The translations under genes and the position numbers were made by a program. Shown piece by piece: positions 54,993 to 63,613 of a stretch of DNA of 64,000 nucleotides; positions within the stretch are counted from its first letter, which is position 1, and every line of letters starts with the position of its first letter. The notes beneath the pieces were generated by a model that had not been told where the DNA came from, did no database searches, and saw nothing but the letters and a program-made list of their open reading frames with translations. Source of the stretch: Pseudoalteromonas apostichopi (GTDB lineage Bacteria > Pseudomonadota > Gammaproteobacteria > Enterobacterales > Alteromonadaceae); contig NZ_AP028065.1 in assembly GCF_030297135.1 (NCBI RefSeq), forward strand, positions 2,914,001-2,978,000, in the 5' to 3' direction.

Positions 54993-55014
54993 ACGCAGCC
55001 TATGGTGGCTGCGT
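54993..55014. terminator. Hairpin after gshA, oriented as a minus-strand terminator
   Basis: ACGCAGCC and GGCTGCGT pair around TATGGT. A run of A precedes it on the plus strand but no T-run follows, so as an intrinsic terminator it would work on leftward transcription, although both flanking genes read rightward. Confidence 0.35.
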
Positions 55015-55108
55015 CAAAGATTCTTCAGGGATGAAACAATGCTATACTGCTGCATTCATAAGTTCAGACTGACCTGATAAGAAAAAGTTCAGCGAGATCC
55101 AAAAAAAA

Positions 55109-55717
55109 ATGAAAAAAAGTATAATTATTTTATCGCTGGCCGCATCATTGGCTGGATGTGCAACCGCTCCTCCAGAGCAACCCCATGATATCTGTAAGAT
55201 TTTTGAAGAAAAGCCTGATTGGTACTACGATGCCCGCGATGCTCAAGAAAAATGGGGATCGCCTAAACATGTGCTAATGAGCATGATGTATCAAGAAAGC
55301 TCATTTCGTCATGATGCTGCTCCGCCAATGGAATACTTCTTATGGGTTATTCCAATAGGTCGTGCCAGTTCTGCCTATGGCTATTCACAAGCGAAAACAC
55401 CTACTTGGTCAGATTACATCCGAGAAACAGGCAACAGCGGTGCAGACAGGGATGATTTTGATGATGCTATCGACTTTATGGCGTGGTTTGTTTACAAAAC
55501 TCATAAAGTAAATGGTGTATCGAAATGGGACGCGTACGCACAATACCTAAATTACCATGAAGGATGGGGCGGCTATAAGCGTGGTACTTATAAAAGTAAA
55601 AAGTGGTTAATGAGTGTTGCAAATAAAGTTAAACATCGAGCTAGCCGTTATGGCGCGCAACTTAAAAAGTGTGAAGCAGATCTAGATAAAAACTGGTTTG
55701 AGCGTTTATTTAGTTAA
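55109..55717 (+). CDS. SLT-type (lysozyme-like) lipoprotein
   Basis: The 202-residue protein has lipobox LAGC (Cys17) and a lysozyme-like domain with the catalytic Glu in MMYQESSFRHDA, then SAYGYSQAKTPTW and YLNYHEGWGGY, as in transglycosylase SLT domains. It probably cleaves peptidoglycan glycan strands as an outer-membrane-anchored lytic transglycosylase. It is preceded by a poor ribosome-binding site and has its own terminator. Family membership is clear; specific role unknown. Confidence 0.82.
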   Translation: MKKSIIILSLAASLAGCATAPPEQPHDICKIFEEKPDWYYDARDAQEKWGSPKHVLMSMMYQESSFRHDAAPPMEYFLWVIPIGRASSAYGYSQAKTPTWSDYIRETGNSGADRDDFDDAIDFMAWFVYKTHKVNGVSKWDAYAQYLNYHEGWGGYKRGTYKSKKWLMSVANKVKHRASRYGAQLKKCEADLDKNWFERLFS

Positions 55718-55768
55718 TAGAGCATTGACGCAACCGTTTGGACTTTAAATTTTTACCAAATGTGTCTT

Positions 55769-55802
55769 TAAAAAGGCTATCAAATCTTTGATAGCCTTTT
55801 TT
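55769..55802. terminator. Bidirectional terminator between the SLT lipoprotein gene and queC
   Basis: AAAAAGGCTATCAAA and the complementary TTTGATAGCCTTTTT form a long stem with a tight loop and flanking A/T tracts. Confidence 0.92.
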
Positions 55803-55804
55803 GT

Positions 55805-56461
55805 TTATTCGTATTCGATAGGATCGGTAACGTTATTAAGTGCAAAGGCTTCCAAGCGCTCTTGACAAGCACCACATTTGCCACAGGCTTTGTCACGGCC
55901 GTTGTAGCATGTCCAAGTTTGGCTGTAATCAAGACCCATTTTTAAGCCGTCTGTTAAAATATCGATTTTAGTATTGTTTAAATATGGACTGAAAATCTCA
56001 ACAGCGTCGTAGTTGGCAATACGGCAAACATCATCCATTTTTTGAACGAATTCAGGGCGACAGTCAGGATAAATTGCATGATCACCAGAATGTGCGCCAT
56101 AGTAAACTTTGCTGGCTTTTAAAGACACCGCATAACCCACTGCAAGTGATAGTAAGATCATGTTGCGGTTTGGCACTATTGTGCTCTTCATGCTTTCTTC
56201 TTCGTAGTGACCCTCTGGCACATCGATATCATCGGTCAGTGATGAGCCCCCAATCAATTGATTGATAGCTGAAATATCAACAATCTTGTGAGAAACACCT
56301 AATTTTTCACACACTTGAGCAGCTACTTTAAGCTCTTTAACATGACGCTGGCCGTAGTCGAACGACAGGGCATATACTTCGTGGCCTTGTTGCAGGGCTT
56401 TATTTAATACGGTAAAAGAGTCCATACCGCCGGAATAAATCACAACTACTTTTTGCGTCAT
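55805..56461 (-). CDS. queC: 7-cyano-7-deazaguanine (preQ0) synthase
   Basis: The 218-residue enzyme converts 7-carboxy-7-deazaguanine to preQ0 in queuosine synthesis using ATP and ammonia. The PP-loop is in VIYSGGMDSFT near residue 9, VPNRNMILLS follows, and the zinc site is in CYNGRDKACGKCGACQERL. It is divergent from queE, which makes its substrate; the 133-base gap probably holds both promoters. Confidence 0.97.
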   Translation of the reverse strand: MTQKVVVIYSGGMDSFTVLNKALQQGHEVYALSFDYGQRHVKELKVAAQVCEKLGVSHKIVDISAINQLIGGSSLTDDIDVPEGHYEEESMKSTIVPNRNMILLSLAVGYAVSLKASKVYYGAHSGDHAIYPDCRPEFVQKMDDVCRIANYDAVEIFSPYLNNTKIDILTDGLKMGLDYSQTWTCYNGRDKACGKCGACQERLEAFALNNVTDPIEYE

Positions 56462-56594
56462 ATCTGTTTTGCTCTTACTTTTGATAGAGGTTTACTTCAG
56501 GGCGCGATATACTACACGGCTCGGGCCTAAATAACAATTTTTGCGCGTGTTTTTGGTTTTTTGATGGTATGCATTATATATCGTTGCGTCGTAA

Positions 56595-57272
56595 GTGAGA
56601 TCTCTTTTGTACAAAATTAACGAAGTATTTGAAACAATTCAAGGTGAAGCAAGTTTTACTGGTACACCTTCAATCTTTTTACGTTTACAAGGCTGCCCTG
56701 TAGGCTGTGCTTGGTGTGATACAAAACAAACATGGGACGTTGATAATGTATATAAAGTGTCACTTGATGACACGGTTGAGAAAAAAGCAGACTCAGATCA
56801 TTGGGCAGAAGCAACTGCGGAGCAAGTGTTAGCGCTATTTAAAGAACGTGGCTACAACGCAAAACATGTGGTGATCACAGGTGGTGAGCCTTGCATGTAC
56901 GACCTAAATCCAGTGTGTGAGTTATTACACGCAAATGGTTATTCGACTCAAATTGAAACCAGCGGCACATTTGAGATTTTAGTCCCTGAACAAACATGGG
57001 TGACCGTATCACCGAAGATTAATATGCGTGGCGGTTACAAAGTATTACGCAGCGCTATGCAGCGCGCTGATGAAATTAAACACCCAGTGGCAATGCAAAA
57101 GCATGTTGAAGAGCTAGAAGATTTATTCTTAAAAACAGGTGTTAATCCGCGTCTAGTGTACCTTCAACCAATTAGCCAAAAGACCTCAGCAACTAAACTT
57201 GCCATTGAAACCTGTATTGCAAAGAACTGGCGTTTATCAGTTCAAGTACATAAATATTTAGGAATTAGCTAG
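56595..57272 (+). CDS. queE: 7-carboxy-7-deazaguanine synthase
   Basis: The 225-residue radical-SAM enzyme has the cluster Cys in GCPVGCAWCDTKQTWD (CxxxCxxC) and HVVITGGEPCMYDL. It makes CDG from 6-carboxytetrahydropterin in queuosine synthesis. The start may be GTG at 56595 or TTG at 56607; the latter aligns better with E. coli QueE. It is divergent from queC. A 12-pair hairpin with two G-U pairs covers the stop (57261-57289) but has no T-run. Confidence 0.94.
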   Translation: MRSLLYKINEVFETIQGEASFTGTPSIFLRLQGCPVGCAWCDTKQTWDVDNVYKVSLDDTVEKKADSDHWAEATAEQVLALFKERGYNAKHVVITGGEPCMYDLNPVCELLHANGYSTQIETSGTFEILVPEQTWVTVSPKINMRGGYKVLRSAMQRADEIKHPVAMQKHVEELEDLFLKTGVNPRLVYLQPISQKTSATKLAIETCIAKNWRLSVQVHKYLGIS

Positions 57273-57288
57273 TTTATCTGGCTAGTTC

Positions 57289-57780
57289 CTAGTATCCACT
57301 TTTTACCTTTAACACTCTAATTGCGCGGGCGATGAAAGTGCCCGATAAAATGCCGTAAAAAGCGGCAAGAGATAACACTAGAGCGGTATTAGTAAAAAGC
57401 TCTGGTTGAATACTTGTTAAGACACCCACCGCATATTTGGTGAAGAAGATAGCCATGATGAATATCATCGGCCACCAACTACCAGGCACTTTAAATGAGG
57501 CGCTTTGGACTTGATAACTTGCTGATGAAGCTGAAAACAGGAATAAACCAATAAGCGTACTGATTAAAACGCCAACTAGCCAGAGCAGCATAATAGTTAA
57601 GCTATAACCAAAGCTTGAAGTCGCACCAAAATATGATAAAGCAAGCATGCCCAGCGGCAGTATCAATAACGTGGGTTGCTTTACAAAGCGGTCATGAGTT
57701 TGTTGCCAACCAACGAAAATAAGGCCAACAAACAGACCATAAACCCAAAGTGGTGTGTGAGTTAAAATTTCAAAAATCAT
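57289..57780 (-). CDS. Multi-span inner-membrane protein, unknown function
   Basis: The 163-residue protein is almost wholly hydrophobic, with five or six membrane segments (VYGLFVGLIFVGW, LLILPLGMLALSYFG, LTIMLLWLVGVLISTLIGLF, WPMIFIMAIFFTKYAVGV, ALVLSLAAFYGILSGTF). I see no catalytic motif. It ends opposite queE and stands alone. It may belong to a family of uncharacterised membrane proteins. Confidence 0.75.
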   Translation of the reverse strand: MIFEILTHTPLWVYGLFVGLIFVGWQQTHDRFVKQPTLLILPLGMLALSYFGATSSFGYSLTIMLLWLVGVLISTLIGLFLFSASSASYQVQSASFKVPGSWWPMIFIMAIFFTKYAVGVLTSIQPELFTNTALVLSLAAFYGILSGTFIARAIRVLKVKSGY

Positions 57781-57905
57781 CTTACATCCCTGTTTTTATT
57801 ATTTTTAGGAAGTTATTTAATCGTTCATTTAAAATGCAGCAATTGTTCCTATTTTATCTGCTATTTATGAAAGTTTGTCAATTGAGTCATTATCCTTCAA
57901 AAACA

Positions 57906-57936
57906 AAAAAAGCGTTGCACCATGGCAACGCTTTTT
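57906..57936 (-). terminator. Terminator of the gcvR-bcp unit
   Basis: AAAAAGCGTTGC and GCAACGCTTTTT pair around a six-base loop just beyond the bcp stop. Confidence 0.9.
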
Positions 57937-57955
57937 ACTTTTTAGCTTATCGCTA

Positions 57956-58435
57956 CTAATTCTGCGCTAAATAATCCAACACAACCTGATGATGGTCTTT
58001 GGTTTTGAATTTATCAAACACATGCTTGATTTTACCGTCTTGGCCTACAAGGAAGCTAATACGATGAATTCCTTCGTACTCCTTACCCATAAACTTCTTA
58101 TAACCCCAAATACCAAACGCATCTGCAATCGCGTGATCTTCGTCAGCTAATAAGTCAAAATTAAGCTCTTTTTTGGTTTCAAAATTCTTTAAACGCTTTA
58201 TTGGGTCTGGGCTGATACCCACGACACGTGTGTTTAATTTAGCAAGCTCAGCTTTTTCATCACGTAAGTTTTCAGCTTGTACGGTGCACCCTGGAGTGGA
58301 TGCCTTTGGATAGAAGTAAACAAGCACTTGCTGCTCTTTTAATAGCTCAGCGAGTGTGATTGTTTCATCATTTTGATTTTGTAAACTAAAAGCAGGGGCT
58401 GTATCACCGGCCTGTAATGGATTAATTGTTTTCAT
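57956..58435 (-). CDS. bcp: Thioredoxin-dependent peroxiredoxin Bcp
   Basis: The 159-residue peroxiredoxin has the peroxidatic Cys in YFYPKASTPGCTVQAENLRD. The resolving Cys found five residues later in E. coli Bcp (VQAC) is Glu here, so this is a one-Cys form that needs another thiol for turnover. GIHRISFLV and HVFDKFKTKDHH complete the family pattern. It reduces hydroperoxides in the cytoplasm. It lies ten bases after gcvR and shares its transcript and terminator. Confidence 0.95.
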   Translation of the reverse strand: MKTINPLQAGDTAPAFSLQNQNDETITLAELLKEQQVLVYFYPKASTPGCTVQAENLRDEKAELAKLNTRVVGISPDPIKRLKNFETKKELNFDLLADEDHAIADAFGIWGYKKFMGKEYEGIHRISFLVGQDGKIKHVFDKFKTKDHHQVVLDYLAQN

Positions 58436-58445
58436 GCTTTGCTCC

Positions 58446-58979
58446 TTAGCGAATGCGTCTGAAAATATAATCTACGTTCAAACTGCGAGAAAGATCTTCA
58501 AAGCTCACTTTAAAGTTATCAATATCGACTTCAACGGGAATATTAAACTCTAGCTCACAACGCATTTTTAGCTCATCACCTTCGTCGTACGTATCAGATT
58601 TAAGTGAACAAATGCTGATGTTATTGTCAGCAAAAAAGCGCGTAACTTTACTTAATGTTCCAGGTGTATCAATACCTGTGTATTCGAGGGTGTAACCGGC
58701 GCAAAATTCACATGCAACATGACTTGCTGTGCGTTTCATCATGGTTAAAAGGCCAAGTTCCATGCCTTTAGTTGGCAATGTATGCTCAATGCGGCTAATG
58801 GCCGACATATCACCTGCTAACAGCATGATAAAGGTAAACTCGTTGCCCAAAATAGCAATGCGACTGTCAATTATATTGCAATGGCAATCACTCACTAACT
58901 GAGTTAATTCGCTAACGATACCGGGTCTATCTTCGCCAATCGCAGTGAGCACTATCTGATGATTTGTAAAAGCAGTCAT
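58446..58979 (-). CDS. gcvR: Glycine cleavage system repressor GcvR, double ACT domain
   Basis: The 177-residue protein consists of two ACT domains (about 8-80, GEDRPGIVSELTQLVSDCHC, and 95-170, GIDTPGTLSKVTRFFADNNI) and no DNA-binding domain. In E. coli GcvR binds glycine and inhibits the activator GcvA. Here it leads the gcvR-bcp pair, a conserved neighbourhood; dapA, which often sits upstream, is absent. Confidence 0.92.
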   Translation of the reverse strand: MTAFTNHQIVLTAIGEDRPGIVSELTQLVSDCHCNIIDSRIAILGNEFTFIMLLAGDMSAISRIEHTLPTKGMELGLLTMMKRTASHVACEFCAGYTLEYTGIDTPGTLSKVTRFFADNNISICSLKSDTYDEGDELKMRCELEFNIPVEVDIDNFKVSFEDLSRSLNVDYIFRRIR

Positions 58980-59216
58980 GGAATTTTAAATACCTAGTAA
59001 TTAACAATACCAATGGATATAAGCTTGAGTAAGCTTTGATTTCACGTGAGTTTAATACCGCACGGCGGCGAAGTTTAACATAATTTGCATCGTTAACGAT
59101 AGCGACGATTAATTAAGCCGTGAATAAAGTGCGCTCTTTCTTGTTTTTAGGGGCATCTGAAAGTACCATAGTTAAAATTTTGCAAGGCGACAAGCAAACA
59201 AATACGTTACGCTAGC

Positions 59217-59237
59217 CGAATCTATTCGGGTTTTTTG
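59217..59237 (+). terminator. Orphan plus-strand terminator between gcvR and bamC
   Basis: CCGAA and TTCGG pair around TCTA and are followed by GTTTTTTG, a compact intrinsic terminator. No plus-strand gene precedes it in the 368-base gap 58980-59347, which also holds the palindrome ATCGTTAACGAT (59089-59100). This may end an unannotated small RNA or be a relic. Confidence 0.45.
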
Positions 59238-59347
59238 CATAAAAACTATAAATGTAAAGTTAAAAGTGATTTTACAGTGAACCAAATCGGCATTACCCAC
59301 TCATATATTTGTTAAAAAAATTAAGGGTTTGCTAAGGAGAAATATCT

Positions 59348-60409
59348 GTGCAGTATTGGATCTCAAAGGCGCTTGCTGTAAGCGTAATGGTAAGTTTAAC
59401 AGGGTGTGGTGTATTTACCGACGAAGCACATCAAAAACGTAATTATCGAGCAAATGAACCGGTCAAAGCACCAGCAGGTTTAGCGCAACCAGCTCTAGAT
59501 CCAACATATAAAATGGATGTTGCGCAATATGACAATAATCCTGAAGCTAAAAACTATCGTCCGCCAGCGCAAGTTATTACCATTGCTCAAGGTACTTGGG
59601 TTGAAGAAGGTGACACTGAAGCGCGGGTCTATTTTGATAAAAACGATGGTATAGAAGATTTAGATGTATTTATCTGGAACTCTATAAAAGCCGTTCTAGC
59701 TGAAAAAAATACCGCAGCTTTGAAAGAAGATAAAGCATCAAATTCAATTGAAACAGGTTGGTATGCGATTATTAAACCTGAAGAAGGTTGGTTTTGGGAA
59801 AGCGAAACCGAAGTATCACAACAACGTTTTATATTTACTATTGAAGAAAAGTCGCATCAGCGTACAGCTTCTTTAACAGCTAAACTTGCTGATTATAAAA
59901 GCGACTCAGTACCGTTAACACCATTACTACAGCAACAACTTGAAGTACGTGCTTTAAACCAAGTGATTGCTGAGTTTGATTACCGTTACCGTCAACTTGA
60001 AGTTGAAATGCGTAAACAACAAGGCATTATTTCATTAGAAATGGGCTTTGATAACAAAGGTAATGCGGCACTGGTTACTGAGCAAGATTACAACATGGTG
60101 TTTGATCGTTTCTCTGGCTTCTTAGAGCGATTATCTTTCACTATCGTAGAGATTGACCAAGAACGTGGTTTGATTACGGCTGATTACAAAAAGCCTGAGT
60201 CAAGCGTATGGGATTCAATTTGGGGTGAAGAACTAGCTGAGCTACCAATTGAAGAAGGCCAATATCAAATTCTTGTTAGCCGTACCAATGATGGCGGTAC
60301 AAGTTTAACTTGGATGGACTCTGAAGGTTCGACATTAGAGCCTGGTACAATGAATGACCTCCAGCAAGCATTAGAAAATGCACTGCGTCAACGCGGTATC
60401 AATATTTAA
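59348..60409 (+). CDS. bamC: Outer-membrane assembly lipoprotein BamC
   Basis: The 353-residue lipoprotein has lipobox LTGC (Cys20) and the BamC pattern: an unstructured N-terminal part (YRANEPVKAPAGL) followed by two helix-grip domains (about 95-210 and 225-345). BamC is an accessory subunit of the Bam complex and binds BamD, also encoded here. The start is GTG at 59348 with AAGGAG eight bases upstream. dapA, its usual upstream partner, is missing. Confidence 0.92.
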   Translation: MQYWISKALAVSVMVSLTGCGVFTDEAHQKRNYRANEPVKAPAGLAQPALDPTYKMDVAQYDNNPEAKNYRPPAQVITIAQGTWVEEGDTEARVYFDKNDGIEDLDVFIWNSIKAVLAEKNTAALKEDKASNSIETGWYAIIKPEEGWFWESETEVSQQRFIFTIEEKSHQRTASLTAKLADYKSDSVPLTPLLQQQLEVRALNQVIAEFDYRYRQLEVEMRKQQGIISLEMGFDNKGNAALVTEQDYNMVFDRFSGFLERLSFTIVEIDQERGLITADYKKPESSVWDSIWGEELAELPIEEGQYQILVSRTNDGGTSLTWMDSEGSTLEPGTMNDLQQALENALRQRGINI

Positions 60410-60429
60410 TAATTAAAAAAGTTAAAACC

Positions 60430-60467
60430 ACCACAAAAAGAGCTTCGCCGCTCTTTTTGTGGTTTTT
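60430..60467. terminator. Terminator of bamC
   Basis: ACCACAAAAAGAGC and GCTCTTTTTGTGGT form a perfect 14-pair stem around a six-base loop, with T-run after it. The next gene starts only 14 bases beyond, so its promoter must lie upstream of or within this element. Confidence 0.9.
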
Positions 60468-60480
60468 ACAGGTTGAAAAT

Positions 60481-61848
60481 ATGTCTAACTTAAACACAGC
60501 AAATCGCAGTGACTTGCGAACCTTGTTTACCTTTTTCGTTCCTTCACTTATAGGTGTCTTTTTGTTTATGACGCCGGTACCCATAGGTGAAGCAATGACT
60601 ATTCCGATTGCTGTTATGGCAAAAGCAGTGCAAGAGTGGATTGCCCCATTTGCATTGGGTTTAATCACCAGTATCGTTTGTATCACCGGTGTTTTATCTT
60701 TGATAATAAAGCTGTTTAAACCACAGCCATTACTTAAGTTTTTTATCATTAAACACTTATTTGATGTTAGTTGGCTGTGGCTGAGTGTTCGGTTACTGGG
60801 CATGATATTTATTATTCTGACTTACACGAAGCAAGGTCCTGAAATGATTATTTCAGGGAATACTGGTGCGTTAGTATTAAACGACTTGCTGCCCGTATTG
60901 TTTTCTGTGTTTGTTTTAGCGGGGTTATTATTACCGTTATTATTAAATTTCGGTCTCCTAGAGCTAGTGGGTACGTTATTAACTAAGGTTATGCGCCCAC
61001 TTTTTGGTGTTCCTGGTCGAAGTGCAGTTAACTGTGTGGCATCTTGGTTAGGTGATGGTAGTGTAGGTATTTTGATGACCGCTCGTCAGTATGAAGATAA
61101 ACATTATACACAACGTGAAGCAGCCATTATTGGTACCACTTTCTCAGCTGTATCAATTACCTTTTGTTTAGTTGTTATTGGTCAAGTAAAGCTTGAACAC
61201 CTATTTGCACCGTTTTATTTAACGGTGTGTTTAGCGGGTTTAGCAGCTGCGCTAATTGTGCCTCGCTTACCACCGCTACGCTTTAAAAAAGATCTCTATG
61301 TAGATGGAACTGAGCCTGATAAAGACGCAGAATCAGTACCTGAAGGTAAAACATTGGTTTCTCACTCACTTGATGTGGCACTTGCTAAAGCACGCACTGC
61401 ACCGGGTTTTGCTGGTACAGTGAAAGAAGGCTTACATAACGCATTTGATATGGTATTTGCTGTATTACCTGTGGTTATGGCTGTGGGCACATTTGCTTTG
61501 ATTATTGCTGAATATACGCCAATTTTTGAATATATGGGCAAACCTTTTGTTCCATTCTTAGAGCTATTACAAGTACCAGAAGCTGAAGCTGCTGCACAAA
61601 CAATTATGGTTGGCTTTGCTGATATGTTTATTCCGTCGATTCTTGCGGCTGGTAGTATCGAAAGTGATGTAACACGCTTTATCATTGCTGCAATGAGTGT
61701 GACGCAATTGATTTATATGTCGGAAGTAGGTGCACTGCTTTTAGGTAGCAAAATCCCGGTTAATATTATCGAATTGTTCTTCATCTTTATTTTAAGAACC
61801 TTAGTAACATTACCGGTGATTGTCTTAATGGCACATTGGTTAGTCTAA
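60481..61848 (+). CDS. YjiH-type membrane protein with nucleoside-recognition (Gate) domains
   Basis: The protein has about 455 residues and ten or more membrane segments. FTFFVPSLIGVFLFMTPVPI opens it as in the YjiH family; a Gate-like first half (LLPLLLNFGLLELVGTLLTK, GDGSVGILMTARQYE) and second half (ADMFIPSILAAGSIESDVTR) frame a soluble loop near residue 290. Transport of a small molecule is likely but the substrate is unknown. ATG at 60481 is chosen; an upstream TTG lies inside the bamC terminator. Confidence 0.82.
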   Translation: MSNLNTANRSDLRTLFTFFVPSLIGVFLFMTPVPIGEAMTIPIAVMAKAVQEWIAPFALGLITSIVCITGVLSLIIKLFKPQPLLKFFIIKHLFDVSWLWLSVRLLGMIFIILTYTKQGPEMIISGNTGALVLNDLLPVLFSVFVLAGLLLPLLLNFGLLELVGTLLTKVMRPLFGVPGRSAVNCVASWLGDGSVGILMTARQYEDKHYTQREAAIIGTTFSAVSITFCLVVIGQVKLEHLFAPFYLTVCLAGLAAALIVPRLPPLRFKKDLYVDGTEPDKDAESVPEGKTLVSHSLDVALAKARTAPGFAGTVKEGLHNAFDMVFAVLPVVMAVGTFALIIAEYTPIFEYMGKPFVPFLELLQVPEAEAAAQTIMVGFADMFIPSILAAGSIESDVTRFIIAAMSVTQLIYMSEVGALLLGSKIPVNIIELFFIFILRTLVTLPVIVLMAHWLV

Positions 61849-61870
61849 ACAAAGCTAAAACCTTAAATAG

Positions 61871-61901
61871 AAAAGCCCTGATTATTCATCAGGGCTTTTT
61901 T
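61871..61901. terminator. Bidirectional terminator between the YjiH-type gene and the DUF2897-like gene
   Basis: AAAAGCCCTGAT and ATCAGGGCTTTT form a 12-pair stem around TATTC. It overlaps the stop of the minus-strand gene. Confidence 0.9.
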
Positions 61902-62028
61902 TATCTTCATTATCATCGCTTTTAGGCACTTTGAAGTCCATTTTTGCTGCATGTTTTAGCAACATAAGGTTACCAACTACCACACCAAATACGGCAACAA
62001 CAATGGCTATAATTTGCCAAGTTTCCAT
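61882..62028 (-). CDS. Small single-span membrane protein, DUF2897-like
   Basis: ATG at 62028 (AGGA seven bases upstream) gives 48 residues: METWQIIAIVVAVFGVVVGN, a short basic segment LLKHAAKMDFKVP and an acidic tail. Size and the NxxLLKxxAK-type junction fit the DUF2897 family as I remember it. A longer frame to 62067 adds residues without a ribosome-binding site. Its stop codon lies inside the terminator stem. It follows the PagL-like gene by 39 bases and is probably co-transcribed. Function unknown. Confidence 0.7.
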   Translation of the reverse strand: METWQIIAIVVAVFGVVVGNLMLLKHAAKMDFKVPKSDDNEDKKSPDE

Positions 62029-62067
62029 CTTTAAATCCTGCCGATATACACAGCGATATAGTAGCAC

Positions 62068-62604
62068 TTAAAATCGTTTTGCATAAGACAGTGAAATAAA
62101 ATCAAGGCCGGGGTTAGGGCTTTTGAAGCCTGCATTTGAGTAATGTAAATATCTAACTGCTAAGGTTGAGTCGTCACCTAGGTCTGCAACTAAACCCAAC
62201 CTATCTTCGAACTGATAGTGAGTACTAACGTTTTTGCCAGCAAAATGGGTGTCATCTAACAGTGAAACGCCAATCCCAAACTCCACATAAACAGGCATGT
62301 TTTTCAGATTAAATACAGGGTATTGGATCACCGGAGACATAGCTAACACGATATTAGTTTGATGTTTGTTATCTTTGCCATACTGCCAAATATTAAAACT
62401 AGACTCGAAGTACAAACGGGCGTGTTGAAAAGGCAGCTTTTCATTGGGTATATGGTACTGGTAGGCCAGCTTTAAGCCTTTCACATCACCTTCACCTTGG
62501 ATGTAATCAACGGCATAGCCATGGTTTGAAGCGGCATAAGTCGGTGTTGCTAGTAGGGCGGCTACACTTAACATAAGTGCTTTTAGTGGGTGCTTTAGTT
62601 TCAT
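62068..62604 (-). CDS. PagL-like lipid A 3-O-deacylase
   Basis: ATG at 62604 (GAGAAG seven bases upstream) gives 178 residues with a signal peptide ending in TYA and an eight-strand barrel. The active-site block is RYLHYSNAGFKSPNPGLDF: His and Ser match the PagL His126/Ser128 pair, while the position 14 residues after the His, Glu140 in Pseudomonas PagL, is Asp here. PagL removes the 3-O acyl chain of lipid A in the outer membrane. Activity with Asp is plausible but unproven. It ends in ISLSYAKRF, a typical barrel end. Confidence 0.82.
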   Translation of the reverse strand: MKLKHPLKALMLSVAALLATPTYAASNHGYAVDYIQGEGDVKGLKLAYQYHIPNEKLPFQHARLYFESSFNIWQYGKDNKHQTNIVLAMSPVIQYPVFNLKNMPVYVEFGIGVSLLDDTHFAGKNVSTHYQFEDRLGLVADLGDDSTLAVRYLHYSNAGFKSPNPGLDFISLSYAKRF

Positions 62605-62839
62605 CTCGGTACTTCTCATTATGACTGTGAGCAAGTAGATAAGGGTGAGGGTAGGGGCTTTTCAATGTGCGTAAAAACACAGAAGCTGTGCACATTTTCA
62701 TATTTTTTAGCAATTGACTGAAAACTATGGGAAAAATCGATTGGTGCTTAATTGGCATTAAAACGGTGTCGGATTGTTTCTTTTTTTATGGATTTAATAT
62801 CGGTATATTAGCGAAAATTTTCGTTGAGAGGTGAATACG

Positions 62840-63433
62840 ATGACCAAACTAGTTAACTCATTTTTGCTTATAGCTGCGCTTTTTACTGCAACTGCTTTTG
62901 CCAGTGAAGACCGCTCGCCTAAGCAACTATTAGAATCAGTCACAGCAGATTTATTTGTTGATATCGCAAATGTAAATGCGAAGGGTGATGCAAGTTCAGA
63001 AGCAATGGCAAGCATTGTAGAAAAACGTTTATTGCCGCACATGGATATTAAGTTTGTATCGTATAAGCTTTTAGGTAAGCACATTAAAGGCCTACGTCGT
63101 GAGCAAGCTGTTGATTTTATTGCTGCAGTTGAGCATTACTTAACAGTAACTTATGCCGGCGCACTGATGAAATACACAGGCCAAAAAGTAATTTTTGATC
63201 AATCACAATTCATCGACGATGGTTATGCAACTGTAAAGACACAAATAGTTGATGACAATGCGCCAGCCATTGATTTGCACTTTAAATTACGTCAAGGCAA
63301 AGATAAGCAGTGGAAAGTATACGATATCGTTGCTGAAGGTATCTCACTGTTAAGTGCAAAGCAAAAAGAAGTATTGCAACGCATCAGTCAAGTGGGTATC
63401 GACGAAGTCACAAGCGAATTAGCAAGTAAGTAA
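62840..63433 (+). CDS. MlaC-like periplasmic phospholipid carrier, not in an mla operon
   Basis: ATG at 62840 (GAGAGG eight bases upstream) gives 197 residues; a GTG at 62831 overlaps that site. A signal peptide ends in AFA, then the MlaC/Ttg2D pattern follows (PKQLLESVTADLF, LLPHMDIKFVSYKLLG, YDIVAEGISLLSAKQKEVLQ). MlaC carries phospholipids between the outer membrane and the MlaFEDB complex. No mlaF, E, D or B is adjacent, so this is a solitary copy or acts with a remote operon. It is divergent from the PagL-like gene, also an outer-membrane lipid function. Confidence 0.82.
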   Translation: MTKLVNSFLLIAALFTATAFASEDRSPKQLLESVTADLFVDIANVNAKGDASSEAMASIVEKRLLPHMDIKFVSYKLLGKHIKGLRREQAVDFIAAVEHYLTVTYAGALMKYTGQKVIFDQSQFIDDGYATVKTQIVDDNAPAIDLHFKLRQGKDKQWKVYDIVAEGISLLSAKQKEVLQRISQVGIDEVTSELASK

Positions 63434-63444
63434 GTTAGCTTAAA

Positions 63445-63470
63445 GCTCGATTACCTTCACCTCATCGAGC
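63445..63470 (+). terminator. Weak terminator after the mlaC-like gene
   Basis: GCTCGAT and ATCGAGC form a seven-pair stem with a 12-base loop, followed by ATTTTAG. Location fits, but the T-run is short. Confidence 0.45.
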
Positions 63471-63613
63471 ATTTTAGCTACTTTCAGTCTCCAACCAAGC
63501 AGTGAGCACCGTTCATGTGCCGCTGCTTTTCTATTTTCTTTAAAAATCACCTACTTTGCGCTAGCACCTGTAACCCTCTGTGGTAGAATCATGCTACTTT
63601 TCTTGTTTACCAA

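Noticed and set aside
57261..57289. Twelve-pair hairpin with G-U pairs at the end of queE
   Set aside because: It has no T-run in either direction, so I could not support it as an intrinsic terminator.
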